Source of the DNA: Chrysomallon squamiferum
Taxonomy: Eukaryota > Mollusca > Gastropoda > Neomphalida > Peltospiridae
Assembly: GCA_012295275.1 (NCBI GenBank)
Contig: CM022665.1
Span: 11,918,976-11,982,975 of the forward strand
DNA length: 64,000 bases
Direction of reading: 5' to 3'
In this document: in pieces, positions 49,757 to 63,800 of the stretch
How positions within the stretch are numbered: the first letter of the stretch is position 1
How the letters are laid out: each line of letters starts with the position of its first letter
Notes under the pieces: model-generated
The model's database searches: none
What the model saw: only the letters and a program-made list of their open reading frames with translations
Told to the model about the DNA's origin: nothing
Program-made: the position numbers and the translations under genes

Positions 49757-51864
49757 TCAGCCTTTATTTATACTTTCATCACATCAAAGCAGTTCTCCTT
49801 TACATACATTTTTGGTATGTTAGTATACTGTGATATTCTTGATAGCATTATTTCCAGATGGTTGTGAAAATATTAGTACTAGTAAGATATGGCAGGTTTG
49901 TCCAGAAGCTTTACAAATTATATTAGATGCAATACTTTTTCACTTAGAGAAGATTTCTGAAATATTCAAATCACAATTATGTTTACATATGTAGCTGTAT
50001 TCTTGGGTATCATTAGCTGAAAAAAAAGATACAAAAAAAAAAAGGTATTATTTTCGGACAGCAAGACAGGTGAGTTGATGTTTTGAATAAGGTCATAAAA
50101 TGACATAAAAGAGATGCATTTAAAATTTATTAATTTGTAACTTTTATGATTCATTTAAAATGTTGTATTCTCCTGTTTCATTCAAGCAATATTACTTTTC
50201 AGGACTATAAATATTTATTTTTGAATTATGTAAAATAAGGATTTTGACTGTATTGTTGCATCAGAAAAAAAGGATCAAGATGTACATTACCCCAAATATT
50301 TTGCATTGTAATTTAATTATGAAAATTTGAAAATTATTTGAATATTTACAAGTACTGATAATTTTAACAGGGAAGGATGATATTTTTTAAAACACTTGTT
50401 TATTTTTTATATTCCATGTTGTCTTTCACATCAAAAGGAGGGGCAGTGCTCTACATACCCTCTTTGTAACCAATTCTACTGTTAAATCAAAAGATACTTC
50501 AACTATAGTAATTAAAGGAATATATCCTCAGGTTAAAGAATACTAATGGATATTTCTTGGTAGTTTTAAGATTTCATTTTTTTTCATATATATATGTGTT
50601 TTTAAAATCATGTTGTTCCTCTGAAACATTAAGCAATAAATCAGTTTAAAAATTAGATTACTATGAGAAAAAAAAAGGATTAAATTATCCACTAATCATA
50701 TCATAAAGCCATAACATATTTAAATTTATTTATTTGTTCCTGTTTAATTCATATATGAAATGGGAAATCAGGGTATTTATTAAAAATGTTGTTGTGAATG
50801 CTGAAGGTTTTATATTTCTGTTATTATGTATGACACTGCTTATTACCAGATTTTTTAAGAGTGTATGATTCCTTTGATCAGTAAATGAACTGTTATTTTC
50901 TGGTTGTTTTATTAATTTTTTGACAATGATAACACCAAATACATGAGACATACATACAATTTTGTTTAATTGGTAACAGAAACAGAAAATGAAGAAACTG
51001 AAAAAATTTAGTTACTTCCCAGAAGCATCTTACTATTTTAACAGTACTTCAATACCACATTTTTAGTTATTATGAGTCAGACAAAATATTTTGTTATGAA
51101 AATACAAGAGAACTATTATTTTCTTTCCTGCAGGTAGATAATGGTATATTATAATCTTCAGTTTACAGTCATAACAGCTGATAGACATCAGGCAATGACA
51201 TTTTTAAGTAAAACACAAAATTATTAGGCATCTTAGTACAACTGCTGTCATGATGATATCTAAGATGACCCCTGTTGTTCTTTTGTTATCATTTAAAACT
51301 GATTTTTACATACGTATATATATCACAATAAAAAGTAAAATAACAATCAAAAGTACGATTTGTTACTATTCTAAACTATTAACAGTTTGATTCTTAAAAT
51401 TATTGTGTGTAAAAGAACCACCCACTAGGTTGCATTCATATTCTTGGAAATAATAGATTTAACAATAACCAAGCTTTAGTATTTTTCATAATTATATTAA
51501 CTGAACAGAAAGGAAAAAGTTTTAAACTGAATATATAACAAATGAAGTTTTTAAAAATTATTTTTTGTTGTTTTTACAAATGAAATAATACTTCTGATAA
51601 CTGAATTACATTATTATACAATTCTTTTGTAAAATTTGTCTAAAACAAAATGCCCAATGTAAATGCTTCATAAAAAAAAATTGTCTTTTTTAATCTTTCT
51701 AATGGAATCATTGTCATAATTGCAAATATATTATTCCTTTTAATCACATCACAGATTACATTTTTATTATAATAATACTACTGTATGTTTAATTTTTAAA
51801 ATGATAACATATATGGTAATATGATTGTCAACTGTAATGATAAAGACAGCTTTGTCTGTAATCC
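49757..51864. other. Convergent 3' regions of the F-box gene and ZNF106-like gene
   Basis: About 2.1 kb between two tail-to-tail stop codons, presumably both 3' UTRs plus spacer. There are several hexamers in either direction (for example near 50635 on plus and 51764 on minus). No coding exon is visible. Confidence 0.4.
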
Positions 51865-54800
51865 CTAAAGTTTATACTTAGAAGGAATAACTGCTGCTAA
51901 ATTTGGCCTATCACCAATGACAAGAACTGTGTCATCAATATGTTTTCTTAAGTGTTCCTCCACCACCTGAAAAAAAGAACAGAAAAAGATACTAATATTT
52001 TGTTGAGCAGCAACTGTGACAATCTAAAATACAGGTCATGCTGAATTCATGAAAAGTTTTCTTTTAAAAATGTATTAATAAATGTAAATGCGTAACTACC
52101 ATAGTATTGTTTTCTGTGGAGATCCACTGGGGACAATCTTTCCATGGACATCTCATCATGTTGGTGTTAGGCAGAGTATGGTCAGTTAAAATATGATGCA
52201 GGAGGTGATCTCGCAAACCAAACACATAGTTGCAGCCAGGACTCTGAGAAAAAAACCCCAACAAAATAACTTTTAAACTTTTATGTTACCACTTTTATGT
52301 TAACTTTTAACATACAAATAATCTTCAAAGACTTTTTGAATGATAAACTGATAATTTGAGGAGGCATTTTAATAAACACCAAAAAATAAGATAAAACTAG
52401 TTGTTATTCTGCTTAAGACATAATAACAATTTGTTCAGATATTAATAACTGAAAATTAATTAATCTGATGCATTAACTTTTAAATGCAGTTTGTGGAAGC
52501 TGATAAGAATCAGTAATGGCTCTTTCCCTGAAATTCAGTTTTAGCCAGAACTGTTTTCTCGACATATCCTAAACAAATGATAACAATTTTTTTTAAATTG
52601 TTTTGATTAGTATTTATGTACAAAAACACCACCAGAAATACATTATTAAAATTTAACTGATAACAGAATTATAAAAAACAATTACAATTTTTTTTTTAAA
52701 TTGTTGTGCAGGTAAGATATGTTTTTTTTTAATAACCCCTGATTAATAATAAGTATTTTAATTATAATTCCTATATTTTGTTGCCCCTTCTTTCTTTGTC
52801 AGTCTAACATTAAAAAGTCATAAACATTTTTAAAACAGCCGCAGAATCAGCCTGTTAGTTGACTTCAGCTGCAGTTTTGCCTCTCAGGTTTTGAGTTACA
52901 GTTCCCCACCACAGGGAACCAGGCACTGACTGCTGTTGTGCTAAGCATTCTCGGCACGACAAGCCCAGCCGATTCTTGTCACTGTGGACAGCAAACCCAT
53001 GTGGTTCTGTATCCAGTCCCAGTGACACGAGAATGGTCACAGTACTTGTTTCAGATCTAGAATAATTTCATAGATTATGTTTCGATCTATACCATACATG
53101 GATCTGTAAATTTAATTAACTAAATTAATTAGTGATAATTTTAAAATAATTTTACAGTATTTGTTTCTGTGATAGTTGATCTATTTATGTTAATTAGTGA
53201 CAAACAAAATAATTTCATACTGTTTCCCATATGTACTAAGACCTATTTTTATTAATACAGACCACTAGATTAATTAATTATAAAAAGTGATAGTTCAATG
53301 AATTTTAAATAAAAACAGAACATTCTGCATTTGAATCAGATCAATTAGTAATAGAAAATACAGAATTAATTTTATTTTTAAGCATACTCACTTGAAAATA
53401 ATTACAAATATGCCTCCCGAATTCCCCCTCCCAAAATAAAATAAAAAACCAAGTTCTATTTTAAAATATATTACAATAATTTTTTGATATAAAATTCTGT
53501 AAACTAATATCTGGGGGAAAAAAAAGAAAAAAGCCAAAAAGGATTTTTGTAATGAGTTACTCTTACTCTGCAGCTCCAGTTTTTGTCCAGTTCCAGCTCA
53601 ATACATTCCACTTCACCTTTTCTGTTACCAGTGTACAACTGCAAAATGAATGAACATTCTGACACATATTTATATTATTGTAATAGTATCTAAGAGTAAG
53701 AAAAAAGTATATTTCACAATGACAACATACAAGACAGCAATCATCTTTTACTTTCACCTTCCTATAACAGGAACCATAGACCTATTACAGGAAAAAGGCC
53801 AGAGAATGCACTGATTAGCATCATCACTATCGTTTTAAGTATTCTATCGCTGAGCTTTAATTAATGTAATTTTAAATACATGATTTCTATGAAACGCATT
53901 TTAAGTCACTTCACCTAACCACTACTAGAATTTTGGAAGGAACTAAGACTAGTTTTAGCAATTTTTAATTACATGGATTTTCATATCTACATAAAATAAA
54001 ACAAAATAATATGCTACCCACTAATCAGGCTTTCTCATTAATGATTTTATCACAATAAATAATCATACACAAAGAACAGTTGTGTTTTGATACTCTTTTC
54101 AGAATGGTAGCAAGTTTTAATAACATTAACATTTTTGTACAAAATAACCAAATGAAAACAAGAAACTGATTTTTTGCAATTTAGCCTATCATTTTTATTA
54201 AGGTAAATATTAAATTTAAAAAAAATAGAAGAGAAAGATTTATTGTTAAAAAGCAATAATTACCTTGTTACCATAAATGGCCATATATGTAATTGAACAT
54301 TTCCCAGCTCCATAGTACATCTGCTTTAAGGTACGTTTCTGTAAAGTTTAAAATCAACAAAAGAAAACTATTTTGATTAAAACATATTAGTGTCAAGATA
54401 AAGTTATTAAATGTATGCCTACATCTGTATTGTCAACTTTAAGGTGTTTACCTAGGGACAATCTATTACTTTTCAAAACAGACTTCCAGTAATCAATCAA
54501 CCATTATTGCAAGTGAAAAGTTAAGCACATTTACTTTGGGGTTACAATCCAAAATCCTGAAATTCTAAGTTCAATACAGGGTTAGTATTGGATTGTTACA
54601 AGTAACAGAAAACTAAAAAAAATGACTGTAATGATTTTAAATCTTCCCAATTAGATTTGCTTATGAGAAGTTACCAGGATTTGACCCTAGTTCCTATCAG
54701 TCTTATGACCAATAATTTAATAAGTTACTGATCCCAAAACCCCCCAAAAGAATAACTCTCATTAATACACTTTTGTACAGACACACATAATGTCAAAACC

Positions 54801-57800
54801 ACGTTTTGCTTCACAGACCAATTTCATTAGTCACAGAACAACAAAATAATCAATATGCTGGTGAAATACTCAGTAAGAATGAGTAAGCCAACAGTTGAGT
54901 TAGCTCACAAAAATCAATTTTGTGTGGAATTCCTTTCATTTGATTCATTAAACTAGTCAGTTCTAGCTGATGTTATCAGTCAGAATACAGGTTTCTGTGC
55001 CAGTTAATGAAAGAAAAGACCAGATTATTAACTTGCGTAAAGAAATGGAAATATTTATTTTACAGCACCTGAGCAAACATCGTCCTCTTTTTGGAAACAA
55101 GTATATGAAGAAACCAGTATATTGCAGATGTGTATTTGGAACTATGATAGCAAATAACATCATATATACTTCAGGCTATATGAATGCTATAGAAACATAT
55201 TTCAAGAATCTAATATACTAATATCCATACTGGAAGCCTGTTGGTCAAAAACATGCATATTTAAGTATATATAATTCTGAACTCAGAAAAGTATATATTT
55301 TGATTAAGCAATACATTGGAACTTCATGTATTTAATACATTAATAATTAAATAGCATCATATGTTCCTCAATATTTATGTTGAAACTTTAGAAAACAAAT
55401 ATGCCAAGAAACCAGGTGATGAACATCTGCTTTTCACACAGGATGTTAAAAATCTTCATATTTAACTATGAATATAATTCTGAGTTTGACTTCATTTTAA
55501 TAATGTAATATAACAAGGATAGCCGGATGTCCTTGTTTTGGAAGGAAAGATCTGCTTTTGAGCATTCTGTCCTTCATTCTGCACCACATCCACAACAATA
55601 ATTTGTCCTTTTTTGTGGCTTGTCAAAAAGCTGCCTTACTTTATTTTAAACTATTAATTTCTTCCAGTTCTTCATTTTTAATGAATGACAGCATCAGTGT
55701 AATACATAGAGAGCATATTAAAAACAAATTAATTTTAGTGATATTTGACAAATAAATACTACTGAATATATTTTCTATGGCTTGATATATATTTTCAACT
55801 CATCATAAAACATAAATCTTAAGGCTTTAGTAATTAATTTGTAATGTACTATAATTTCTAATATGAGTATTTTGGTTATTATGAAGTAAAAATGCATTCT
55901 CATTATATACCCCCACTCCAACCAACCGACATAAAACAGCTGTGTCCTTTTGAGAGATTTGGAAATGTATATGCTAAATGTAATGGAAATATTTCTTTTT
56001 TTAGACACCAATGCTTTTGAAGTCTATAATGGGTAAATCAGGCTGAACAACACATATAATTTTACAGAATTCAAGATTATATAAGACGAATGACATAAAG
56101 GTGGTCAGTGAATTTTAATATAAATCATTTGATCCATCATCTAATTAAACTGTCAGAATCAAAATATTAATACAATAAAAAATAATTTTCAGAAAATGAA
56201 CATGACATCGTTCATTTTGATTATATCTCTGTGATACTATGTAACTGTACAGGATATGTTCCTGTGATGTAAAAATGCTATGTAATTAGTTTGGAAGAAC
56301 AAAATTACTAATAAAATAGTGACAAACTGCTGAAATTGTGCTCATGAACAAAAACTGTGTTCAAAATATATGTTAGTGAGGTAAAAATGAGGTTAGTTAA
56401 CAAAAATAGTTTACAAAAATCCAATTACTAGTAAAATAAAGACAAACTACAAAAACAGCATTCATAAGCAAAATATCTGTATTCTACCAAAGATCTGCAT
56501 CTTACATAAACAGTTTTGTAGTAATAGTTATGTCATTAATTTACAAGCATTCAATTATTCATCAAAGAGGGCAAGAATACAGTAAATCATCGTAACAACA
56601 TTATAATTTCTATTTCCCCAAGACAGTTTATTTTCAAGCTTTGTCTGATGTAAGAAAAACCCAGTAAAAAATGAAAGTTGGTAGAATAATATATATTAAA
56701 TATGTATTAATGTTATTTAAAAATATATTTCAATGTTCAAACACCAAAAAAACATAATAGGCAAACTAGGTGTACACATAGGGCAACAGAATGAAAATCT
56801 TTATATATATTATAATGTATTATTTCAGAAAATCACTGATTTATCATTTATTAATATTACCTGTATATCAAAACATCGCACCAGACCATCAAAGCCTGCT
56901 GAGAAAAGCAGATCATTGTAAATCCAAATACTGGTTACTATACCCTTATGGTCAGAATATGTCCACTCCAAGTCACCAGTCTACAAAAATATTCAGGTAA
57001 AAATTAACATTTGGTTTAAATAAGTTTATTTACTGTTTTGTGATCATTTAGCAGTTACAAGTCTATACTGAGGCCTCACCTTGCATTTTAGAAATATAAA
57101 TGCCAAGATTAAATCACAAAAAATAAAATATTAAAAAATGTTAAATATTAATTTAGGCAAGCAAATTCAGGTTTAACCTTTATGGGAATTATTAATTGAT
57201 TTGTCAAATACAATTTAATATGATAACATTCTGAATGTAAGATCTCACATACCTTCAAAATATTTTAAAATTAATTTTTAACATAAGTAAAATAAAAATG
57301 TAACAAAGCCTGGCTTTTACATGTGCTGTCATTTCATACAGATAATAAAAAAAGGCTGTGCAACAACATATTCTGTCTTTCAACATACTTTTATTGGAAC
57401 ATATTTTCATCCCACTTCTACAAATAACAATTTGCTAATAAATAAAACAGCAGCCCAAATATATCTCCACATATCTGTTATATAAATGACACACTTTACT
57501 ACTATTAAAGATTAGTGCTGAGGGTGAAATAAATGCAACACACAGAATTGTACAAAGTGAAATCAAAGAATTTGTATACCACTTTATTTTAATTCACAAT
57601 TTAAATAAAAAAATTGATAACTTACATGTAGATCATGAACCATGATGGTTTTATCCCCTGAACCACTGAAAACATAATCTTGGGAGGCCTGCAATACAAA
57701 ATAACTAAATGAATATAATTATTCAAAATCATTTACAAGGTAATCATTCAAAATAATTAACTCAAGCAATATAGTTTTCTAATATCTTTACTAACGTAAA

Positions 57801-60800
57801 ACATTATTTGCACTTGTTTTTATTTTTCCTGTGAAATTTAAAGTTCATTTGTAAACAAAACATTGCTATTGTAATGAAGTTTTAAAAACAAATTTAAAGT
57901 ATTTTAAATTAGTATTTTACAAATTAAGTAACAAACCTTAACAGAAAATACTGTTTTTCTATGCCCAGAAAGAATTCTAATGGGGAGACCAGAATGTGCA
58001 TCACAGACTGAAATAACAGAATCTTGGGCAGCTATACATAGTAATACTCTCCCTGCCTCTTTGGTTGTTGTGATGCTGTGAATAGGTTTGTCAGCACACC
58101 TGAAAACATCCTTAATTCTGTTATTCTGAAAAAAAGAGAAAAAGAAAAGAAAATTGAAGGAAGATGATTATGGCAAGTCACAAATGTAAAGTAGATAAAA
58201 CATTCATGAAAAGAAAAATATACCTAATATTCTTTTTTGCAGGAATTACAAAATTATTTATAATCCAAAGGATTGTTTCATATAAAAAATAAGTCACTAT
58301 ATATAGTTCTTTTTAAAACACAATCCTTAATTTAAAAGGAAAGAAAATGAAAGTGTTTTATTTTCACATGGTTTATTATTTCAAGACTTTCTTCTTCCAG
58401 CTGAATTTCAAATCAAATCCATAACAAACAATATTAGAAATAATTATTGCTAACATTTCAACATTTTCTGTATATTACTTTTAAAATTTTTTTTTTTAAA
58501 AATGAAAAAATGTTTTCTCTCCCAGAGTTTAAAGAAATATATATATATATATATGTATCTTAATATGAATATATTTTGAAATACTGTTAATAACCTTATT
58601 TTTCACAACATGGACTTCTCCATTAGCTAATCCCAGGTAGACAAAGGTCCCACATGCATGCATGCACTGGATAGTACTTTTAACTGAAACCGAGTCTATA
58701 CACTTGCTTTCCTAAAATAATAAAAATGATGATGATGATGACAATACAGATTCTTACAATAAAATAACAGAAAATGCTTGTTAGAAATTATAACAGATTT
58801 TCAAATTTTCCTTTAAATAACTTATTAACTCATACATATAGAAAATAATGAGGCTTTATTGGTAAATGCATCCTTGAAATGTTAAATTACTTAGATAAAT
58901 TGAAATTAAATTTATATTTATTATTCAAAGAATGATTAATTAATTTAAGAAAAAGACAGAAACTTTTAATTTTTCAAACTAGATTAATAGAAACTTTTTT
59001 TTTTGCAAAAACGATGACAGAAAATTTTACAGAAGGAAAAGAATTTTTGTTTTACAGAACTGATGACAGTAATTTTAAAAGAAAGTTGAAGTGTATGCCA
59101 TATGGGACATACTTACTCTAATGTCAAACACTTTAAGCATTTCTGATGTTCCTCCAACAAACAACTTTACAGGAAGTTCATCCATCTTTGTTTCCCCAAT
59201 AACCATATATTCTCCACTAGCTCCCTGGTATTCCATTACACACTGTCCAGACTGAAAACAAATTTCCAAAGCAGTAAGTGAAATATATCTAAAAACACAT
59301 AAACATAGCTGTAATTCTTAACTTGCTACACATACAGGTATATACATATATGTATCTTTACTGTCTTCAGTTCCCCCTTTTCCCATGCCCCAATGTTTCT
59401 GTCTATCTCTATTTTTGATATTTTTCATCTAAAGTTAACTGTTATAATTAATATTTAATCTTAATCATTTGACATGAATTTTTAAATAATTATTTAAAAA
59501 TATTTTCTAACAGTATTAATGTTTAAAAATTCATAATGCTGAGTCTTTTATGCACTACTTAATGCATGACATTTATTATTCAACTTTTGTCTCTTTTCTC
59601 ACTGAAGATGGACTTTTTAAAAATCTGCAAAACTGTGGCATAGAAAATTAAATTTACTCACAGTGATATCAAATTTTTTAACATTTTCTTTTCCTTTATA
59701 AGCAATATAAAGTTCATTCTGGAACACATGAAAATATGATACTGGTGTTTGTGCTCCATGGAATGACATTTCATTCTTAGAAGAGTCTACATCATTGCTG
59801 GCTGCATTCACATCAACACCTGAAGGTCTGACATGCTCCGGTTTTACCTTCAGCCTTGCAAAAACAAAGAAAATTACAAACTGTGGTAAAGTTGCTAGAA
59901 CAGTATTTAATAATTAACATGAGATTAACATATACTATTATGTATTTGGCAGAAATGAATATATACTTAAATTCTGTTTTAATTTAACTGATTTATCACT
60001 CCATAATTATCCTTAAGAACAAGATCTGTTATTGCTGATGGGTATGCAGTATGGCCAAATTGTAACTTTCTTTGTTATATATATATTTTTTAAATGTGGA
60101 CAAATAAACAAATAATTCTACCTTCAAGAAAATTCTTTAAATCCTTTTCAAATTAATTCTAGAGTATGTCTTCATTTATTTTACAATTATCTTATTTTTT
60201 CTTTTTAATTTAAACATCATATTTTTATAATTTAATATTAATTACAAATTATTTCCGTAAATTATATTCCAGATGCTTTTTCTCAGAAGAAAAAAAAATT
60301 TAAAAAAAGGAAATAAAAAAACAAAAAAAAAGTATATTTTTGACTGCTGCATTTTAAAACACCAAAAACCTGAAAATGTACTGAAGTAAAAAAAAGGTGA
60401 AAAAGTAGTAATTACATTATGATTTGCATTGCAAACAATATTTAAAATTTCACAAACCTCTTGGGATTAATATCTGTATTTTCTTCTTCAGATTTTGTTG
60501 TCTGCTTTGCATGATCCTTCATTTCATGATTTCTGTCATCCTTAATCTTCAAAGACTCATCAGAATTGTCCTCATCAGACTTACTTGAGAACACCAACTG
60601 CTGCTTCAGTGATGACAGACTCTGGTCTTTGCTCTCATCAGGTGAAGCACTTTCAGAAGAACTTGAGTCTACCCAGTATTTGTGTTTTCTGTTTGCTAAC
60701 AAATCCCGTTCTTTCTTGCTCTTCCTTTTCTTTCTAAGAGAAGGTGAGGTTGAGCCAGCTTCCATCACTACAGAATCCTGCTGCTGTTCAGTGTGCTGGT

Positions 60801-63800
60801 TAGTAATTTCTAGTTTTTCTAAAACTACTGAACAGTGTTTCAAGATTTTCCCTGGTGTATTGTCTGAATTTTGCCCACCATCTTCAACTTCCAGCATTTT
60901 ATCTCCATCAGATTGACTGGCTTCAACTGTATCAAGAGTGGTTCTTTTAACATCATTTTGACAATAATTCTTAATTTTCTCTCCCAAAGAAGAATTACTT
61001 GCTATACTCCCAAAATCTGACTCTTCACGTAGGGTTAGGTGCCTGGTACGGTTATCGTTTGATCCAATATCCAAATCCTTCATGTGAAAATCAGAGGAAG
61101 AGTTAACCATAGAATCAGCAGAAGAATCAAAACACACTGAAGATACCATCTTCGGTACATCAATATTCTCTTTCTGATTTAAATAAACATAAGACACAGC
61201 ATTGACATGATCTAGTCCTCCCAGATTGGCTGCAACCTTTTTCAAGATGTCTGCACTATCCAGATCACCTGTGATTGTTCCTAGATACTGAACAGGTAAT
61301 GATGTGCTCTTCTCTACAGACACTTCTTCATGTGAGTTTGGAACCACCTCAGTCTCAGAGAGTCTATGACTGGACAACATCTGTGTTTCAGTATTTCCAG
61401 ACTCTGACAGTGTTCTGCATGCTCTTCTGCCTGTAGAGGATAATATCGGCCTTTCAGACAAAACAGAATCAGTTTTATTTTCAAACCTTGATCCATCACT
61501 TACTGTACAGGATTTTGAAGATTTTAACATGCCAGCATTAACATCTTTCACATTTCCTGATTTATGTTTAAAATAGTCTGACTTATTATCTTGGTTTGAT
61601 TCTGCAACAGCACTAGATGAAACATCATCAGAAATTGGAGGAGTCACTCTTTCTTCTTTAATTGGTTGCTGAAGAATAACCTTTGTTTCTGAACTGTTTC
61701 TTGCTCTGTCTTTTGAGCTGGAAGTTGTAGCAGAATCAGAATTTAATTTCTGTTTCATTTTAGATAATGTAACATCGTCCAGAAGAGAAACAAGATGTAC
61801 TGAATTTGATTGTTTGTGATGAGAAATACCAGATTTATTTGGTCTTTGTGCTGAACTCAGTGAATCAGAACTGGCTGGTTTCTGACTGCTAGAACTGAAA
61901 TCTTTTTTCTTCTGTTCTGAATTTTGTGATGTAAGGCTGCCTGACATCTGACCTGTTAAATCACTTTGTCGCTGAATTGGACTGACTAATGCAGTACATG
62001 CTTTTACCTGATTTGTGCAAGTGAATGATGGACTGATTTGTACTAAAGGAGCCACAGAAGCAGCTGCAATCTGACTGACAGAACTGTGTGAATTCTGTTT
62101 CAGTAATTGTTTGGTTAATGCTGATGGTATCTGAGACTTTTGCTGAATTTGAATACTTGAACTCGGTTTGCTAAATACACTGTGTTGCTGAATGTCATGG
62201 TTATGGCTTAATGCCTTAGCTGCTGACACCACCAGACTGTCAGTATCATTAGATACAGAAACAGTACACTGTGATGATGGGTAATCTGCTAAACCAGTCC
62301 CTGATGTGCAAATGACTGCTCTGGTTGCACCATTTTGGGGAGTAAAAGATTCTGCTGAAACATCTGCTGATGATATTGAGACATTACTAAATTGTTGCTG
62401 AGCAGTTTGCTGAAATGATGGCTTAGATGCTCGTATTGTGTTCTGATGTTCACTGCTGCCTGGTACACTAGATGAAGTCACATTTTCTAACACACTGTTA
62501 ATCCAGCTATTCTCCATATGTAAGGATGCCATTGAACGTGGACCACTGATACAGTGGTTTAATGTTCTGTCACTTTCTACAACAGTAGACAGAGATGCTG
62601 AAGATGAGTTTGATGCTAGGGTATCTGAAAAATTAAAATAACAGTGAAATGATTTCATTGTTAGAAATTCTGTAAATATGCCAGCTAGCCATCAACTTAC
62701 TTATTACTAAACTAAAACCAATTTAAGTTGTAATATTTTATGCATGAAATGAAGGATGAAAAACAAAAATCAAAAGTAATCCACAAGATTATTTTTCAAA
62801 ATTATCTAAGAAAATTTGAAAAGAGTAAATAAGAATAATATAAATCTACCAAATAAGTATCATGACAATTTTACCTTGAAACAGTCTAGTTGTTGTTGTT
62901 TATTTTTTATATTTTTTAATATTTTTTTTAAACTTTTCTTTAAAAAAACCAAACTTACTATTTATGAGTTGAATTCTTTCTTCTCTCAAGCTTCTGATTT
63001 CATCTTGAAGCTGAAAAAAATATTAAACAATTACCAAAAAATGTGTTTTTCACATAAAACAAATTTGTAGACTTTTGAGTTAGAAAAAGGCAACAGGATA
63101 CAAACATTATACATCTCAAATTAGAATCAGATACTATGATGTTATCCCAATACCCACTGCTGTTACAGTCTGAAGTTATTTCTTTTATATCTATTTTAAT
63201 ATCATTATTTGAACACTGCAGTAACTTAAATCATGTATCACCATTATAAAATTAAAATTCACCATAACAAACCTAAAATTAGACTAGTATTTTAACAATT
63301 TAAAATTTGTGTTCTGGTATGATTACCTTTGTCTGTCTGTTGTCAAAATTAGCCAGGTGACTGAGTATTTGTTGCAGCCAATTGTGCAGTCGTGCCATTC
63401 TCATTTGAACACTTTCTAACTCAGCCTGCTTCTCCTCTTCTCTTTGTGACAAAGAAATAATTGATGACAGAGTGATGTCTGACAGTGATCCAGAAGGTGC
63501 TGTTGAGTGGAGTGATGAATGGTACGTTGATGAGGATGTCATAGTAGACCTTATTTCTGATGATGTTACAGCAAGGTCAGGACCTGGATCTGCTGATTAA
63601 AAACATATAAAAACAAGTGAAATGTGATTGGCAACGATGCTTGCAGTAATTCCATTCATTATCTTTTTTTTTTTTTGTTAAATACAAGAGAAAAATATAA
63701 ATGAAATGAGCTAATATTTAAATACTCATTGGGATATAAGTTTTTAGAATTTGATTCAGTAGTCTGAAATTCAGTGCTTGTTTGTACACGAAATGTACAC

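Noticed and set aside
52855-53040. Extra exon of the ZNF106-like gene
   Set aside because: From its acceptor in phase 0 it starts with a stop, and the protein is continuous without it (NWSCR joins SPGCNYVFG across the zinc finger).
60566-60916. 116-codon plus-strand open frame
   Set aside because: Antisense shadow of the large ZNF106-like exon.
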